Below are positions 45,726 to 54,995 of a DNA stretch of 64,000 nucleotides, piece by piece (positions within the stretch are counted from its first letter, which is position 1; each line of letters begins with the position of its first letter). Under the pieces are notes generated by a model. That model saw only the letters and a program-made list of their open reading frames with translations. It did not search any database and was not told where the DNA came from. This stretch comes from an uncultured Actinomyces sp. GTDB lineage: Bacteria; Actinomycetota; Actinomycetes; Actinomycetales; Actinomycetaceae. Both the position numbers and the translations under genes were made by a program. The stretch lies in contig CALLSD010000004.1 in assembly GCA_938014245.1 (NCBI GenBank), positions 1 to 64,000 on the forward strand. Reading direction: 5' to 3'.

Positions 45726-47351
45726 GTGAGAATTCACTTAGGAACGCGATCCTCCCACAGGGCGCCGTCGTATCGACAGGCTCCCCGGGTTTCGCGCGCC
45801 CTCATTCTCCTCACATCGGCAGCAATCGGTTCATCTTTCACGATCATGTCCCTGCCGTGGGCGCCGGCCCTTGCAGATGTTGATCTCTTCCCCTCAACAA
45901 CCGTCTCAGTAGCTCCTGGAAATGGGCATATGAACGCAGACAAGACCGATGAGGTCTATGCTGCCGCCCCTTCAGCTGATTCAACAGAGCCGGTTAAGAC
46001 TTCGCGCACTGTTTCTATCGGAGCTTCTTCCGACGCCATTGTCTTGGACGGAGATTCTGAACTCGGGAAGAGATTCGCACGCACTCCCTACGAAAAGGCG
46101 GAGATCGTTGTCGAGGGCGCCGAGTTTGCCCCCGAAGAAAAACTCCCGAACCAGACTCCCGCGGTGACTTTGGACGAGCTCGACCCCGAGCCGACCCCGC
46201 AGGGCGATCCTTCTGTTGGAGATTTCACCGGACACGAAGGCCAGACTTGGGTCGAGTCCCATGCAATTCCTTCAGCTAATGCGACCTCCATCAAAGAAAT
46301 CGAAGCGCTGAATTCGATCCCAACGATTGACTCCAGCCTTTCGACTCCTGAGATTCTCGTCGCTTCGGGTGAGATTCGGACAATGACATTTGAACTCAGC
46401 AATGTCGGCAACGACGTGCGCGAGCTCGAAATCGAAGGTGTTTTCTCCAGTAAAGCACCGGGCGCCCAGACCTTGACGTGGAACCTTGAATGCACGACGG
46501 ATGGCGGAGCAAGCTGCCCGAACTTCACGGATGAGCGTTCCGCTGCTTTCACCTCCGATAAGGAAGTTCCTCTCTTCCACTCGGTGGTCAATATGCCTCG
46601 CGATTCTAAGATTTCGATCGTCGCGCGCATTCGCCAGAGCGCGCCCAGCTGCTCACCAAGTTCGCCTAGCGAAACAACGACTAAGTTCCACTGGAAGCGC
46701 CTGAGTAGTGACGAATCGCGCTGGACCGAGCTAGAGCTCAGCGGGCAGCTCAGCTGCCCGGCGCCCGTCCCTTCAACGACGCCGACTCCGTCTCCCTCCG
46801 CGTCTGTAAGCACGTCAGCGCCTACACCGACTGCAACTGCTACGCCAACGAAGAAGGCAACCCCCACCGCCTCCCCGAATACGCGCGTTCCAGCAACAGT
46901 TTCCCCGACTCATCAGAATCCGGGTCGTGTGATCGTCCAGCCCAGGCCTCGCCCGAATGCGGACCACCGCACTCCGGCTCCCGCCCGCGTCGTTCGAGTG
47001 TATTCACCGCAGTCACCGAACCGTCCTAGCGCTCAGAATTCTTCGCGAAACAACGGGACGACTGCGAACCGCTCGCAAGCTCCCCAGCAGAACAGCAACC
47101 GTGCAGCTCAGCGCAGTACGAATGCTCCGATCGCACCGATCAGTCCCGCAACTGTTGCCCCTTCGGCTTCTGCCGCGTCTACTTCCGCTGACGCCGGCGC
47201 AGTAAATCCCCCGTCCAGCTACGCATTCAACGCTGATGGTCGCCGCGGTGGCCTCATGAGCGATGTAGAGGCTAACAGTGCTGTCGCGGTTGCCGCGCTT
47301 CTTGTCACTGCTGCAGCTGGGGCTCTTGCTACTTTCCACAAGGGAAAGTAA
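45726..47351 (+). CDS. Secreted Pro/Ser/Thr-rich surface protein with C-terminal membrane anchor
   Basis: 541 residues, not assignable to a family. A long signal peptide (hydrophobic part about 24-48, cleavage likely after ALA near 50) is followed by an acidic region. A beta-rich domain follows (about 200-345; LSNVGNDVRELEIEG, four cysteines), then a disordered Pro/Ser/Thr/Gln/Asn-rich stalk (about 350-500), and a single hydrophobic helix ending in HKGK. There is no LPxTG-like motif, so it would be held by the helix rather than by sortase. The start is GTG 45726 with GAAAGGG five bases upstream. A good terminator follows. Layout suits a stalked surface protein or adhesin; function unknown. 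Confidence 0.75.
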   Translation: MRIHLGTRSSHRAPSYRQAPRVSRALILLTSAAIGSSFTIMSLPWAPALADVDLFPSTTVSVAPGNGHMNADKTDEVYAAAPSADSTEPVKTSRTVSIGASSDAIVLDGDSELGKRFARTPYEKAEIVVEGAEFAPEEKLPNQTPAVTLDELDPEPTPQGDPSVGDFTGHEGQTWVESHAIPSANATSIKEIEALNSIPTIDSSLSTPEILVASGEIRTMTFELSNVGNDVRELEIEGVFSSKAPGAQTLTWNLECTTDGGASCPNFTDERSAAFTSDKEVPLFHSVVNMPRDSKISIVARIRQSAPSCSPSSPSETTTKFHWKRLSSDESRWTELELSGQLSCPAPVPSTTPTPSPSASVSTSAPTPTATATPTKKATPTASPNTRVPATVSPTHQNPGRVIVQPRPRPNADHRTPAPARVVRVYSPQSPNRPSAQNSSRNNGTTANRSQAPQQNSNRAAQRSTNAPIAPISPATVAPSASAASTSADAGAVNPPSSYAFNADGRRGGLMSDVEANSAVAVAALLVTAAAGALATFHKGK

Positions 47352-47391
47352 CCCAGAAACTTTTCCTCATCCCGATCCGGGGATAAGAACT

Positions 47392-47431
47392 GCCGTCCAC
47401 ACCTCATCAGAGGCATGGACGGCGTTGTTTT
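47392..47431 (+). terminator. Rho-independent terminator after surface-protein gene
   Basis: Stem GCCGTCCA/TGGACGGC (8 pairs) with an inner CCTC/GAGG stem and ATCA loop, followed by GTTGTTTT. It lies 40 bases after the stop codon and ends just before the convergent hypothetical gene. Confidence 0.85.
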
Positions 47432-47446
47432 ATCAGTTTCGCAGGC

Positions 47447-48628
47447 TCAACGACGGTGGAACTTCGAACGCATCACGCGCGCGAGAGCGATCTCAGCAAA
47501 TGCATCCACAAGCATGGCTCCGCCAAAGACTCCCGCAAAAATCCTCCAGCCAGAGCGAGGCTTGGGGGTTTTCAGTGTCGAGACAAGCATGGACGCACCA
47601 ACAGCTGCCTCCAAGCTGGCAAGCGTTGAGATAATCCACGGACGCTCAGAAACAACCGCCATATAGGCCTTTTGAATCGCCGTCTGCGCATCCTCAGTGC
47701 TGGTCATCATGATGTCAACACTTCGTCCGATCGCATTCGAAATTCCGCGAGCGGCATGCAGGACCGCGCCTTCAACATCGCTTGCTTCGATGGTCCCCGA
47801 GAGGAACTCGGCGATACCGCGAGGGAGAGCGAGAGCCCGGACGACCCCGGTGATTGCTTCCGCACCGCGAAGTTCTTGGGCTGCCAAGAGTGCGTCAACA
47901 TCGGCTCCGGGAACGTGGGCTGCGATCTCGCGCAATGCGGGGCGATCCCCTACCAAGTCAACAACGGCAGGATCAACGGCCTCGACAGAGGAAGAACCAA
48001 CAACGATGCGAACCGTCATTCCCCAGTTATAGGTGAGCACGTGCTCAAGGTGGTCGTCGGTGACGAGGTAGAGATGCAAATCGCCGTCGGTCATGGTCAG
48101 GGAGACCAAGGGGAGGTCACCGAAGTTCCATCCGGACTTCTCTTCTGGAATCTCTGCGAGGAGAGCACGATAACCGTCCTCGAGCTCGATGTCGGCAACG
48201 TCAACACCTTCAAGGGCTGCAAGCAAAGGCACCGACGAAGCGGGGGTGCGGCCGATCTCGACAATGCGGACCGGAGTTTCAGTATCCTCGACCTCGTCGG
48301 GGAGGAAATCAGCGAGCGGGCTCTCATCCTGAGTAAGTGCATCAGCGTGTTCAGATCCCAGACGAACTTCAGCATTGAAGCGCTGGGCGAGGTCCTGGGC
48401 AAGCTCGGTGACCGTCAGACCCGGCAGGACCTCGCTTGATCCTTCAGAAACAGTCGCAACACACCCGTCTGCTACGGCGACGTTGAGTCCTAGAAGCTGT
48501 GGGGTGGCTTCAAACCATTCAAGCTGGACCAGAACATCCTTCTCGCGAAGTGCCTGGGCAACCTCGGTGGGATCAAGCTGGGAAGCGATCATCATGCCCT
48601 CAACACGGGTCCATGGTGCATCAGTCAT
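47447..48628 (-). CDS. Hypothetical protein with C-terminal membrane-like segments
   Basis: 393 residues, family not recognised. The N-terminal 310 residues are acidic (many Glu, Asp, Leu and Val) and look like two alpha/beta repeats of a YbjN- or chaperone-like kind, but no motif confirms this. Residues about 335-385 hold two weakly hydrophobic stretches (WIISTLASLEAAVGASMLVS and WRIFAGVFGGAMLVDAFAEI) and the protein ends in RSKFHRR. There is no signal peptide, so the bulk would be cytoplasmic. ATG 48628 has GGAAG six bases upstream. It is monocistronic, convergent with the surface-protein gene. Codon usage resembles the neighbours. Confidence 0.7.
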   Translation of the reverse strand: MTDAPWTRVEGMMIASQLDPTEVAQALREKDVLVQLEWFEATPQLLGLNVAVADGCVATVSEGSSEVLPGLTVTELAQDLAQRFNAEVRLGSEHADALTQDESPLADFLPDEVEDTETPVRIVEIGRTPASSVPLLAALEGVDVADIELEDGYRALLAEIPEEKSGWNFGDLPLVSLTMTDGDLHLYLVTDDHLEHVLTYNWGMTVRIVVGSSSVEAVDPAVVDLVGDRPALREIAAHVPGADVDALLAAQELRGAEAITGVVRALALPRGIAEFLSGTIEASDVEGAVLHAARGISNAIGRSVDIMMTSTEDAQTAIQKAYMAVVSERPWIISTLASLEAAVGASMLVSTLKTPKPRSGWRIFAGVFGGAMLVDAFAEIALARVMRSKFHRR

Positions 48629-48770
48629 CTTTGTCTTCCTTCCGTCAGACCCTCGGTGGTCCTTCGACTTGGTTCAAGTCTAGCGTCTCTATTCTTCGAA
48701 GTTGACTGTAGCTCTTCGAATTGGGATGGACACACTTTTTCACGAAATCTGAGTCGCCGCATTCAATACA

Positions 48771-48807
48771 AAAAGCGAGGTGGGGGCACCCTTGAGGTAC
48801 CCCCACC
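48771..48807 (-). terminator. Rho-independent terminator of fba
   Basis: Stem of 12 pairs with one mismatch (GGTGGGGGTACC against GGTGCCCCCACC on the transcript), loop TCAAG, followed by TCGCTTTTTG. It starts 23 bases after the fba stop. Confidence 0.88.
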
Positions 48808-48829
48808 ATAAATGCTTACTCAGAAGCGA

Positions 48830-49855
48830 TCAGCGCATCTTGGTGCCAACCGAGCCGAGGCGCTCAGCAGCTTCGACGACGCGTGCAGCCATGCCGGCTT
48901 CCGCTTCCTTGCCCCATGCGCGGGGGTCGTACTTCTTCTTGTTGCCGACCTCACCGTCAATCTTGAGGACACCTTCGTAGTTGGTCATCATCCAGTCGAC
49001 GACCGGGCGGGTGAAGGCGTACTGGGTGTCGGTGTCAACGTTCATCTTGATGACGCCGTTGGCAACTGCCAGTGCGATTTCTTCGTCGGTCGAGCCGGAG
49101 CCACCGTGCATGACCAGGTCGAAGGGACGGTGATCCAGACCGTAGTGAGCGGCGACCTCTTCCTGGATGGTGCCCAGGAGCTCGGGACGCAGCTTGACGT
49201 GGCCGGGCTTGTACGCACCGTGCACGTTGCCGAAGGTCAAAGCGGTGATGTAGCGGCCGTTCTCGCCCAGGCCCAGAGCCTCAACGGTCTTGATGGCATC
49301 TGCAGTCGAGGTGTAGAGCTTCTCGTTGATTTCGCCAACGACGCCGTCTTCTTCGCCACCCACGGCGCCAACCTCGATCTCGAGGACGGTGTGGGAGTCA
49401 ACTGCGAGCTGGAGCAGGCGCTTGGCGATTTCCAGGTTCTCATCGAGGGCGATAGCGGAACCATCCCACATGTGGGACTGGAACCAGGGCAGACGACCTG
49501 CCTTAACTTCCTCGGCCTCCATGTGCATGAGCTGCTCGGTCCAGGAATCCAGGTTCTGCTTTGCGCAGTGGTCGGTGTGCAGAGCAATGGTGACGTCGTA
49601 GTTCTTTGCGACCTCACGCGCGTAGGCAGCCATTGCCAGCGAGCCGGCGATACGGTCCTTGACGGTGGAACCTGACCAGTATTCAGCGCCACCCACGGAA
49701 ACCTGGATGATGCCATCGGATTCGGCATCAGCGAAACCGCGAAGTGCAGCGCTCAGAGTCTGAGAAGAGGTCACGTTAATTGCCGGGTACGCGAACTTTC
49801 CGTCACGCGCACGGTTGAGCATTTCGTTGTAAACCTCAGGGGTTGCGATGGGCAC
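48830..49855 (-). CDS. fba: Class II fructose-bisphosphate aldolase
   Basis: Glycolytic zinc aldolase, 341 residues, the usual actinobacterial length. The metal site is ALHTDHCAKQNLD (His-x-Asp-His) with FQSHMWDGSAI and the phosphate loops MHGGSGSTDEEIALAVANG and NVDTDTQYAFTRP. The start is GTG 49855 with AGGAGG about six bases upstream. A strong ribosome site, a terminator and single-gene layout fit a highly expressed housekeeping gene. Distinct from the shorter tagatose-type aldolase at 42137-42973. Confidence 0.97.
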   Translation of the reverse strand: MPIATPEVYNEMLNRARDGKFAYPAINVTSSQTLSAALRGFADAESDGIIQVSVGGAEYWSGSTVKDRIAGSLAMAAYAREVAKNYDVTIALHTDHCAKQNLDSWTEQLMHMEAEEVKAGRLPWFQSHMWDGSAIALDENLEIAKRLLQLAVDSHTVLEIEVGAVGGEEDGVVGEINEKLYTSTADAIKTVEALGLGENGRYITALTFGNVHGAYKPGHVKLRPELLGTIQEEVAAHYGLDHRPFDLVMHGGSGSTDEEIALAVANGVIKMNVDTDTQYAFTRPVVDWMMTNYEGVLKIDGEVGNKKKYDPRAWGKEAEAGMAARVVEAAERLGSVGTKMR

Positions 49856-49997
49856 AGGAGCCTCCTAATTGATGACAACATCTGTCAGGGATTATTCTCC
49901 CACATTTGCGCGCGAAGATCACCGGACTATTGGCCCCATCGCATGATCTTTTCGTGACATATTCCCCAGTCGGAAAGGACTCACGCGGATTTGCGGC

Positions 49998-51443
49998 TCA
50001 GTAGTGCGACATGACCGGAGTCCCGATCTCCGACCACTGATAGACCCAGCGCGCTTCATCGACGGGCATATTAATGCAGCCGTGCGAGCCTCCCGGGCCA
50101 CTCCATCCAAAGGAGTCCTGCCAGGGAGCACCGTGGAAGGCGTAAGAACCCGTCCAATAGGTCACCCACGGAACACCCTTCGCACAGTACGGCCAATCCG
50201 GAGTGCAGCCCATGTCTTGTGCTTGGTACTTGAGGTAAACGTTGTACAGACCTGTCACCGTCTCGTGGCCAGGAGAGCCCGGCACAATTGCGACCGGACC
50301 ATGGACCACTGTCGCGCCTTCATAGGCGGTGACAGAATTATTTCCGAGGTTAATCTCAAGCCACTTTTCTCCGGGAGCCGCTTGATACACCAGTTTTTCG
50401 GCACCATCTGCGATCAGTTTGCGCTCATAAGTCGCGGGAGTCGTGTCGTAGCTGAACTCACCTTTAAATTCGCGATTGGCTTTGAGCGATTCAATAACAG
50501 AAGCCGAGAGAGCATCGAGGTCCTTCACCTTGCGGCCATCAACTGCCTTCTTCGGGGTTTGAACAATATCGCCAGCGGAATTCACATTGTGACGACCATT
50601 CACAGGCTCACGATTGGTGCTTTCACCCTGAGTACGAACCCACTCACGTACGCGTTCCTCGTCAATCGTCGGCTGATTCAAGGTGCCGTTTTCGGCGGCC
50701 GAGATCTTGACCCAGCCAACGCGAGCCTTCGCGTCGGCCTCGATCACGTCCTCACCGTCGGAGATCTCAACAGGGATCTGCGCCAGCTTATTTGCGCTCT
50801 CGGCAATCCCCTGTGCCGTGTGGTCGTCAACGACGGGAGACAGATTCGAGGCCGTAAGTTCGAGGTCTCCTCCACGCAACGTACGGGCAGCCTCACCAAG
50901 GGCTGAACGAAGTTCTTCGTAGGCAACTCCTCGGCCGGCCTGTGAAGAAGTGGCCACGAAGGATTCCTGGTCTTCTGCAGGATGCACGCTGGCATCAACG
51001 ACCGGGGTTCCCAGGGAAGAGGCAACCTTATTCGACAGGTCCCTCAGCTTGACGTCGTCGACTGTGACTGCAGCGGGGACATCGTGATGAACTGCGAGCG
51101 CCTTGAAACGTTCCAAGATGCTCTTATTCGGAGCAAGCGCTTGCTCGGCGCTCCCCTGAGAATCAACGGTCATACCCATGTCAGCAAGCGCGAGTTCAGT
51201 TGAATGCCCTTCAACCTTGAGGTTGACCTTCATCCCGGCGGCGCGCTCATCGACCATGGAGACAATTTCATCGCGAGTCATTCCCGAAACGGACTGTCCG
51301 GCCACGGTTACATTGGGCAGAGCACGCGCCGAGTAGTGCACTGCGTAAGCGACAGCCACTGCAATCAGCGCAACAAAGAAAAACCCAAGCGAGACGCCAA
51401 GGATCAGAGGCTTGCGCGATCGGGAAGAAGTATGTTCACTCAT
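49998..51443 (-). CDS. L,D-transpeptidase with peptidoglycan-binding domain
   Basis: 481 residues, forming 3-3 peptide cross-links outside the membrane. A short cytoplasmic start and one membrane segment (about 13-36) are followed by putative peptidoglycan-binding repeats of the PG_binding_4 type (about 45-330). The catalytic YkuD domain follows (about 355-481), with AFHGAPW and SHGCINMP; Cys456 is the nucleophile. ATG 51443; only a weak AGGGAC precedes it. It stands alone between fba and menE. Confidence 0.94.
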   Translation of the reverse strand: MSEHTSSRSRKPLILGVSLGFFFVALIAVAVAYAVHYSARALPNVTVAGQSVSGMTRDEIVSMVDERAAGMKVNLKVEGHSTELALADMGMTVDSQGSAEQALAPNKSILERFKALAVHHDVPAAVTVDDVKLRDLSNKVASSLGTPVVDASVHPAEDQESFVATSSQAGRGVAYEELRSALGEAARTLRGGDLELTASNLSPVVDDHTAQGIAESANKLAQIPVEISDGEDVIEADAKARVGWVKISAAENGTLNQPTIDEERVREWVRTQGESTNREPVNGRHNVNSAGDIVQTPKKAVDGRKVKDLDALSASVIESLKANREFKGEFSYDTTPATYERKLIADGAEKLVYQAAPGEKWLEINLGNNSVTAYEGATVVHGPVAIVPGSPGHETVTGLYNVYLKYQAQDMGCTPDWPYCAKGVPWVTYWTGSYAFHGAPWQDSFGWSGPGGSHGCINMPVDEARWVYQWSEIGTPVMSHY

Positions 51444-51595
51444 CGTCCCTATCCTACCGATTTCACATTATCTTTGCGATAAACTCACAGCTTCATGCCG
51501 ACAAAGTCTTCGCGCGCGTAGCTGATTGTTTCCTGGTACCCTATTTCCGCTGGTCAGGCGTACCGTTAAAGAAGGCGGTACCGGGGAGGTAAAAA

Positions 51596-52924
51596 GTGAG
51601 TGACCTTCGTCTTCTTGTTGTTCCTGGGGGCACCTCCCCGGCATCTGTAGCTATGGCGCACGCTTCCTTGCACAAGCTCGTTGAGCTGTATGAAGAGCAC
51701 CAGGCCGATCCCAGCCATCCAGCGCCGCGCACCGTTGTCGTGATCCGCGATCCCGCCCAAGTGCCACCCTCAAGCCTGCGCTCAGCCGTGACTACGCCTC
51801 GTGAAGCCTTCCCTCCCGAGCTCTATCCCGAACTCGCCGACCGCATCGACGATCCCAACCTCTTTGACGGGATCGATCTTGTCCTCGCCTCTTCAGGATC
51901 CTCTGGCGAACCCCAGTTGGTCGGGCTCTCCATCGAGGCGCTCTTGGCCTCAGTCAAGGCTTCCCATTCCGCGCTTGGTGGTCCCGGACGCTGGATCCTC
52001 GCTCTTGCCTCGCACCACATTGCGGGCGCCCAAGTCCTCATGCGCGCGGCAGCCACAGAGATTTCTCCTCAAATCGTCGATTGCACCCACGGGTTCAACC
52101 CGAAAGACCTGCTTCCAGCCATTGCAGGTGCTACCTCCGATCCCGAGCTTCCGGGCTATCTGTCCTTGGTCCCCACCCAGCTGGCAACGTGCCTCGATGC
52201 TGGAGGCGAGGTCCTTGCGGCAATGGCGAAACTTCACACCATTCTCATCGGCGGTTCTCGCCTAGATCCGGCTTTGCGCGCCCGCGCGGAAGAAGCTGGC
52301 ATCCACATCGTTGAATCCTTTGGAATGACGGAAACCTGCGGCGGCTGCGTCTACGATGGCGTCCCCCTCCCCGGAGTGCTGGTCCGCACTCTCGAATGGG
52401 ATGGAGCAACCCGCATCGCCATCGCGGGCCCCGTGCTGCTCACTCGTTACCTAGCCCAGGACACTCCCTTCCACGATGAGGTCGGTACGCGCTGGTTCAT
52501 TAGTGGAGATACCGGAATGATTGACGCGGGTGGACGACTCAAAGTCATGGGACGTGCCGACGACGTGATTATTTCCGGAGGCCTCAACATCCCGCCCATT
52601 CGGGTCGACGACGCTCTCAAGAACGTGTCCGGCGTAAAGGACGCGTGGTCGGTGGGCCTTGATGATGAGAAGTGGGGCCAAGTCCTCTCCTGTCTGGTCG
52701 TCCCCGAGGCGCAGACCTCTTTCCCACCCGACCCAGACTTCGTTGAGCACTGGGGCCACAAGATCCGCGAGGGGGTCGCGAACCAGATCGGTCGCCCGCA
52801 AGCGCCTCGCCGCATTATTTTTGTTCCCGAGATCCCACAGCTCTCGTCCGGCAAGGTCAATCGCCTTGCTGCGCGCGCACTTGCCGAGTCTCTGACCGGC
52901 AGCGATTCAGAGTGGCGCCGATGA
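51596..52924 (+). CDS. menE: o-Succinylbenzoate-CoA ligase, short form
   Basis: Acyl-adenylate ligase, 442 residues, activating o-succinylbenzoate. The P-loop-like ASSGSSGEPQLVGLS lies near 100-115, then ESFGMTETCGGCVYDG, the hinge SGDTGMIDAGGRLKVMGRADD, and the catalytic Lys in LSSGKVNR near the end. The N-terminal part is shorter than in typical MenE, as in other actinobacteria. The start is GTG 51596 with GGGAGGT six bases upstream. It overlaps menA by four bases (ATGA), so the two are coupled. Confidence 0.92.
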   Translation: MSDLRLLVVPGGTSPASVAMAHASLHKLVELYEEHQADPSHPAPRTVVVIRDPAQVPPSSLRSAVTTPREAFPPELYPELADRIDDPNLFDGIDLVLASSGSSGEPQLVGLSIEALLASVKASHSALGGPGRWILALASHHIAGAQVLMRAAATEISPQIVDCTHGFNPKDLLPAIAGATSDPELPGYLSLVPTQLATCLDAGGEVLAAMAKLHTILIGGSRLDPALRARAEEAGIHIVESFGMTETCGGCVYDGVPLPGVLVRTLEWDGATRIAIAGPVLLTRYLAQDTPFHDEVGTRWFISGDTGMIDAGGRLKVMGRADDVIISGGLNIPPIRVDDALKNVSGVKDAWSVGLDDEKWGQVLSCLVVPEAQTSFPPDPDFVEHWGHKIREGVANQIGRPQAPRRIIFVPEIPQLSSGKVNRLAARALAESLTGSDSEWRR

Positions 52925-53844
52925 GCCAGACAACGCCGGGCGGGGCGACTCTTGCGGATTGGGTTGAAGGGGCCAGGCTGCGCACTCTTCCCGCAGCTGC
53001 CGCTCCCGTCATCGTTGGGGTGGCCGCAGCTTACGCTCTGGGGAGTGTCCACCCGCTCCGCTCTTTCCTCGCGCTCAGCGTTGCTCTGCTCCTCCAAATT
53101 GGTGTCAATTACTCTAACGACTACTCCGACGGGATTCGCGGGACGGATGATCAGCGCAGCGGTCCTCAGCGCCTCACCGGGTCAGGGCTTGCTCGGCCTC
53201 GAAGTGTTCTGAGCGCAGCACTGGGATGCTTTGCGGCGGCCGGAGTACTCGGGTTGGTCCTGGTCGCGCTTAGCGCAGCATGGATCCTCATTGCTGCCGG
53301 TATCGCAGCCGTCGCCGCCGCATGGTTCTACACCGGAGGCAAGCATCCCTACGGCTACATGGGTATCGGCCTCTCCGAACTCTTCGTCTTCGTCTTCTTC
53401 GGTCTGATGGCAACGGTCGGGACAACCTGGACGCACACCCCTCAGGCTCCCTGGTGGCTGTGGCTCATGGCCTCGTGCCTGGGACTGCTCTCGGTTGCCA
53501 TGCTCATGGTCAACAATATCCGCGATATCCCAACAGATAGCGCGAGCGGAAAGAAGACTCTTGCGGTGCGTTTGGGGCAGCGGGCCTCGCGCTGGATTTA
53601 TGCGCTGTGTCTTCTCTTCCCCATCACAGTTTTTGCTGCTCTTCCCCAGGCCGTTGGCACTCCTGTGATAGTGTGCATTCTTGCCTCGCTCACCTGGCTC
53701 TTGGCGATTACTCAGCCCGCGTATCTAGTCCTCAGTGGCCTGCGCGGGAAGGGGCTCATCATGGTCCTTAAACACACGGGTTTCTTGACCTTGGGCTGGG
53801 CCATCTTCGTGAGCGCCCTTTTGGTCTCCAGTACATTTGTGTGA
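52921..53844 (+). CDS. menA: 1,4-Dihydroxy-2-naphthoate polyprenyltransferase
   Basis: UbiA-family membrane prenyltransferase, 307 residues, eight or nine helices. The first Mg/diphosphate motif NYSNDYSDGIRGTDD is near 63-77 and the second region NNIRDIPTDSASGKKTLAVRLG near 198-219. It joins the polyprenyl chain (probably from the synthase at 3453-4463) to DHNA. ATG 52921 overlaps the menE stop. Confidence 0.95.
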   Translation: MSQTTPGGATLADWVEGARLRTLPAAAAPVIVGVAAAYALGSVHPLRSFLALSVALLLQIGVNYSNDYSDGIRGTDDQRSGPQRLTGSGLARPRSVLSAALGCFAAAGVLGLVLVALSAAWILIAAGIAAVAAAWFYTGGKHPYGYMGIGLSELFVFVFFGLMATVGTTWTHTPQAPWWLWLMASCLGLLSVAMLMVNNIRDIPTDSASGKKTLAVRLGQRASRWIYALCLLFPITVFAALPQAVGTPVIVCILASLTWLLAITQPAYLVLSGLRGKGLIMVLKHTGFLTLGWAIFVSALLVSSTFV

Positions 53845-53866
53845 GCGCCTGCTTTAGACTCGACGT

Positions 53867-54262
53867 ATGGTTCGCGTTCTTTTTGTTATCGCCTGGTTTG
53901 CTGCATCCGTCTATGCAATTTCGGACTGGGCGACAACTCCTGCGGATCGCATGCCATTGAATCTTCCACGAATGACCTGGCTGATCATCTTGGTCGTCAC
54001 GGTTCCTTTCCTTTCTTTGGGAGCGCTGGCGTGGATTGTCCTCAAGGCTGTCGCGAATGCAGAACAGCGTCAGGAACAGGGCTCTCCGAAAGCTCCAGCA
54101 GCACCCGATGATGATCCCGAGTTCCTCTTCCGCCTCGAACGCGATCTCCAGATGAAACGCAAGCGCGAAGAAGAGAAGAAGAATACAGAAAACCCCTCCA
54201 CCGCAGCCGATGGAGAGGATTCTGATCCAAGTCAGGACGAAGACCCGACGCCTAGCGCTTGA
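53867..54262 (+). CDS. PLDc_N-type small membrane protein
   Basis: 131 residues with two membrane segments (about 2-22 and 37-62), the phospholipase D/nuclease N-terminal (PLDc_N) layout. A charged Lys/Glu-rich then acidic tail follows, containing DDDPEFLFRLERDLQMKRK. The gene commonly follows menA in actinobacteria. It lies 22 bases after menA. Its last 11 bases overlap the 3' end of the convergent phosphatase gene. Function unknown. Confidence 0.85.
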   Translation: MVRVLFVIAWFAASVYAISDWATTPADRMPLNLPRMTWLIILVVTVPFLSLGALAWIVLKAVANAEQRQEQGSPKAPAAPDDDPEFLFRLERDLQMKRKREEEKKNTENPSTAADGEDSDPSQDEDPTPSA

Positions 54263-54917
54263 GCTGAGCCTCAGATACTCCCGGAACCATGTCCGAGGCC
54301 TGGGAAAGCAGGTGCGCAGCGGGCTCCGTGTAGGTCATCCCAACCAGCACATCATCGTCGAAAATCAGTGATGTCAAGGACGCAAGAGAGCACTGACGAG
54401 ACAGCGGCGAGTGCCCTAAAGGCTGGTGGCGGATTAAACGCTGAAGCGAAACAATCGGCATCTGGTGGGACACTAGCAGGGCCTCGTGGCCGCGAGCTTC
54501 ACGCAGTGCACGGGCGACCGCGCGGGTCATGCGCTGTGCGGCGTGAGCGTAGGATTCTCCCCACGATGGGCGCAGAGGATTGACGTAATAGCGCCAGTAT
54601 TGCGGTCGCGCCAAAATCCATCGGTTTGCGTTCACTGCGACGCCCTCAAAAACGGATTCCGCTTCGATCAGGCGGTGATCGTGTTCGATTTCGAGATCGT
54701 AGGCTGAGGCCGTGGGCGCGGCTGAGAGTTGTGCGCGCAGCAGGGGCGAGGCGACGACGTGGGTGATATCCGCATTGGTATCCACCAAGTAGCCGGCGAC
54801 GGCTTCAGCCATCTGGTGCCCAAGGTCGGTGAGGCCGTAGCCGGGAAGGCGGCCGTACAAAATACCGTCCGGGTTGTCGACTTCTCCGTGGCGCATCACA
54901 TGGATGACGGTCTTCAT
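54252..54917 (-). CDS. Histidine phosphatase family protein
   Basis: Phosphoglycerate-mutase-like phosphatase, 221 residues. The catalytic RHGEVDNP lies at 9-16, ASPLLRAQLSA near 57, and the second histidine is in EALLVSHQMPIVSLQRL near 145-160. Cytoplasmic. The substrate is unknown; the long helical insert with WRYYVNPLRPSWGESY is more like the broad-specificity phosphatases than true mutases. Convergent with, and overlapping by 11 bases, the PLDc_N gene. Confidence 0.9.
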   Translation of the reverse strand: MKTVIHVMRHGEVDNPDGILYGRLPGYGLTDLGHQMAEAVAGYLVDTNADITHVVASPLLRAQLSAAPTASAYDLEIEHDHRLIEAESVFEGVAVNANRWILARPQYWRYYVNPLRPSWGESYAHAAQRMTRAVARALREARGHEALLVSHQMPIVSLQRLIRHQPLGHSPLSRQCSLASLTSLIFDDDVLVGMTYTEPAAHLLSQASDMVPGVSEAQLKR

Positions 54918-54995
54918 TTCACAAGCCTTTCGTGGCTCCCATCATCGACGCGCGAGCAAAACGCGAGAAGAGGAGGGAATGGAGGAGATATGCCG

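Noticed and set aside
47200..47351. LPxTG-type cell-wall sorting signal in the surface protein
   Set aside because: There is a C-terminal helix and basic tail but no LPxTG, LAxTG or similar motif before it.
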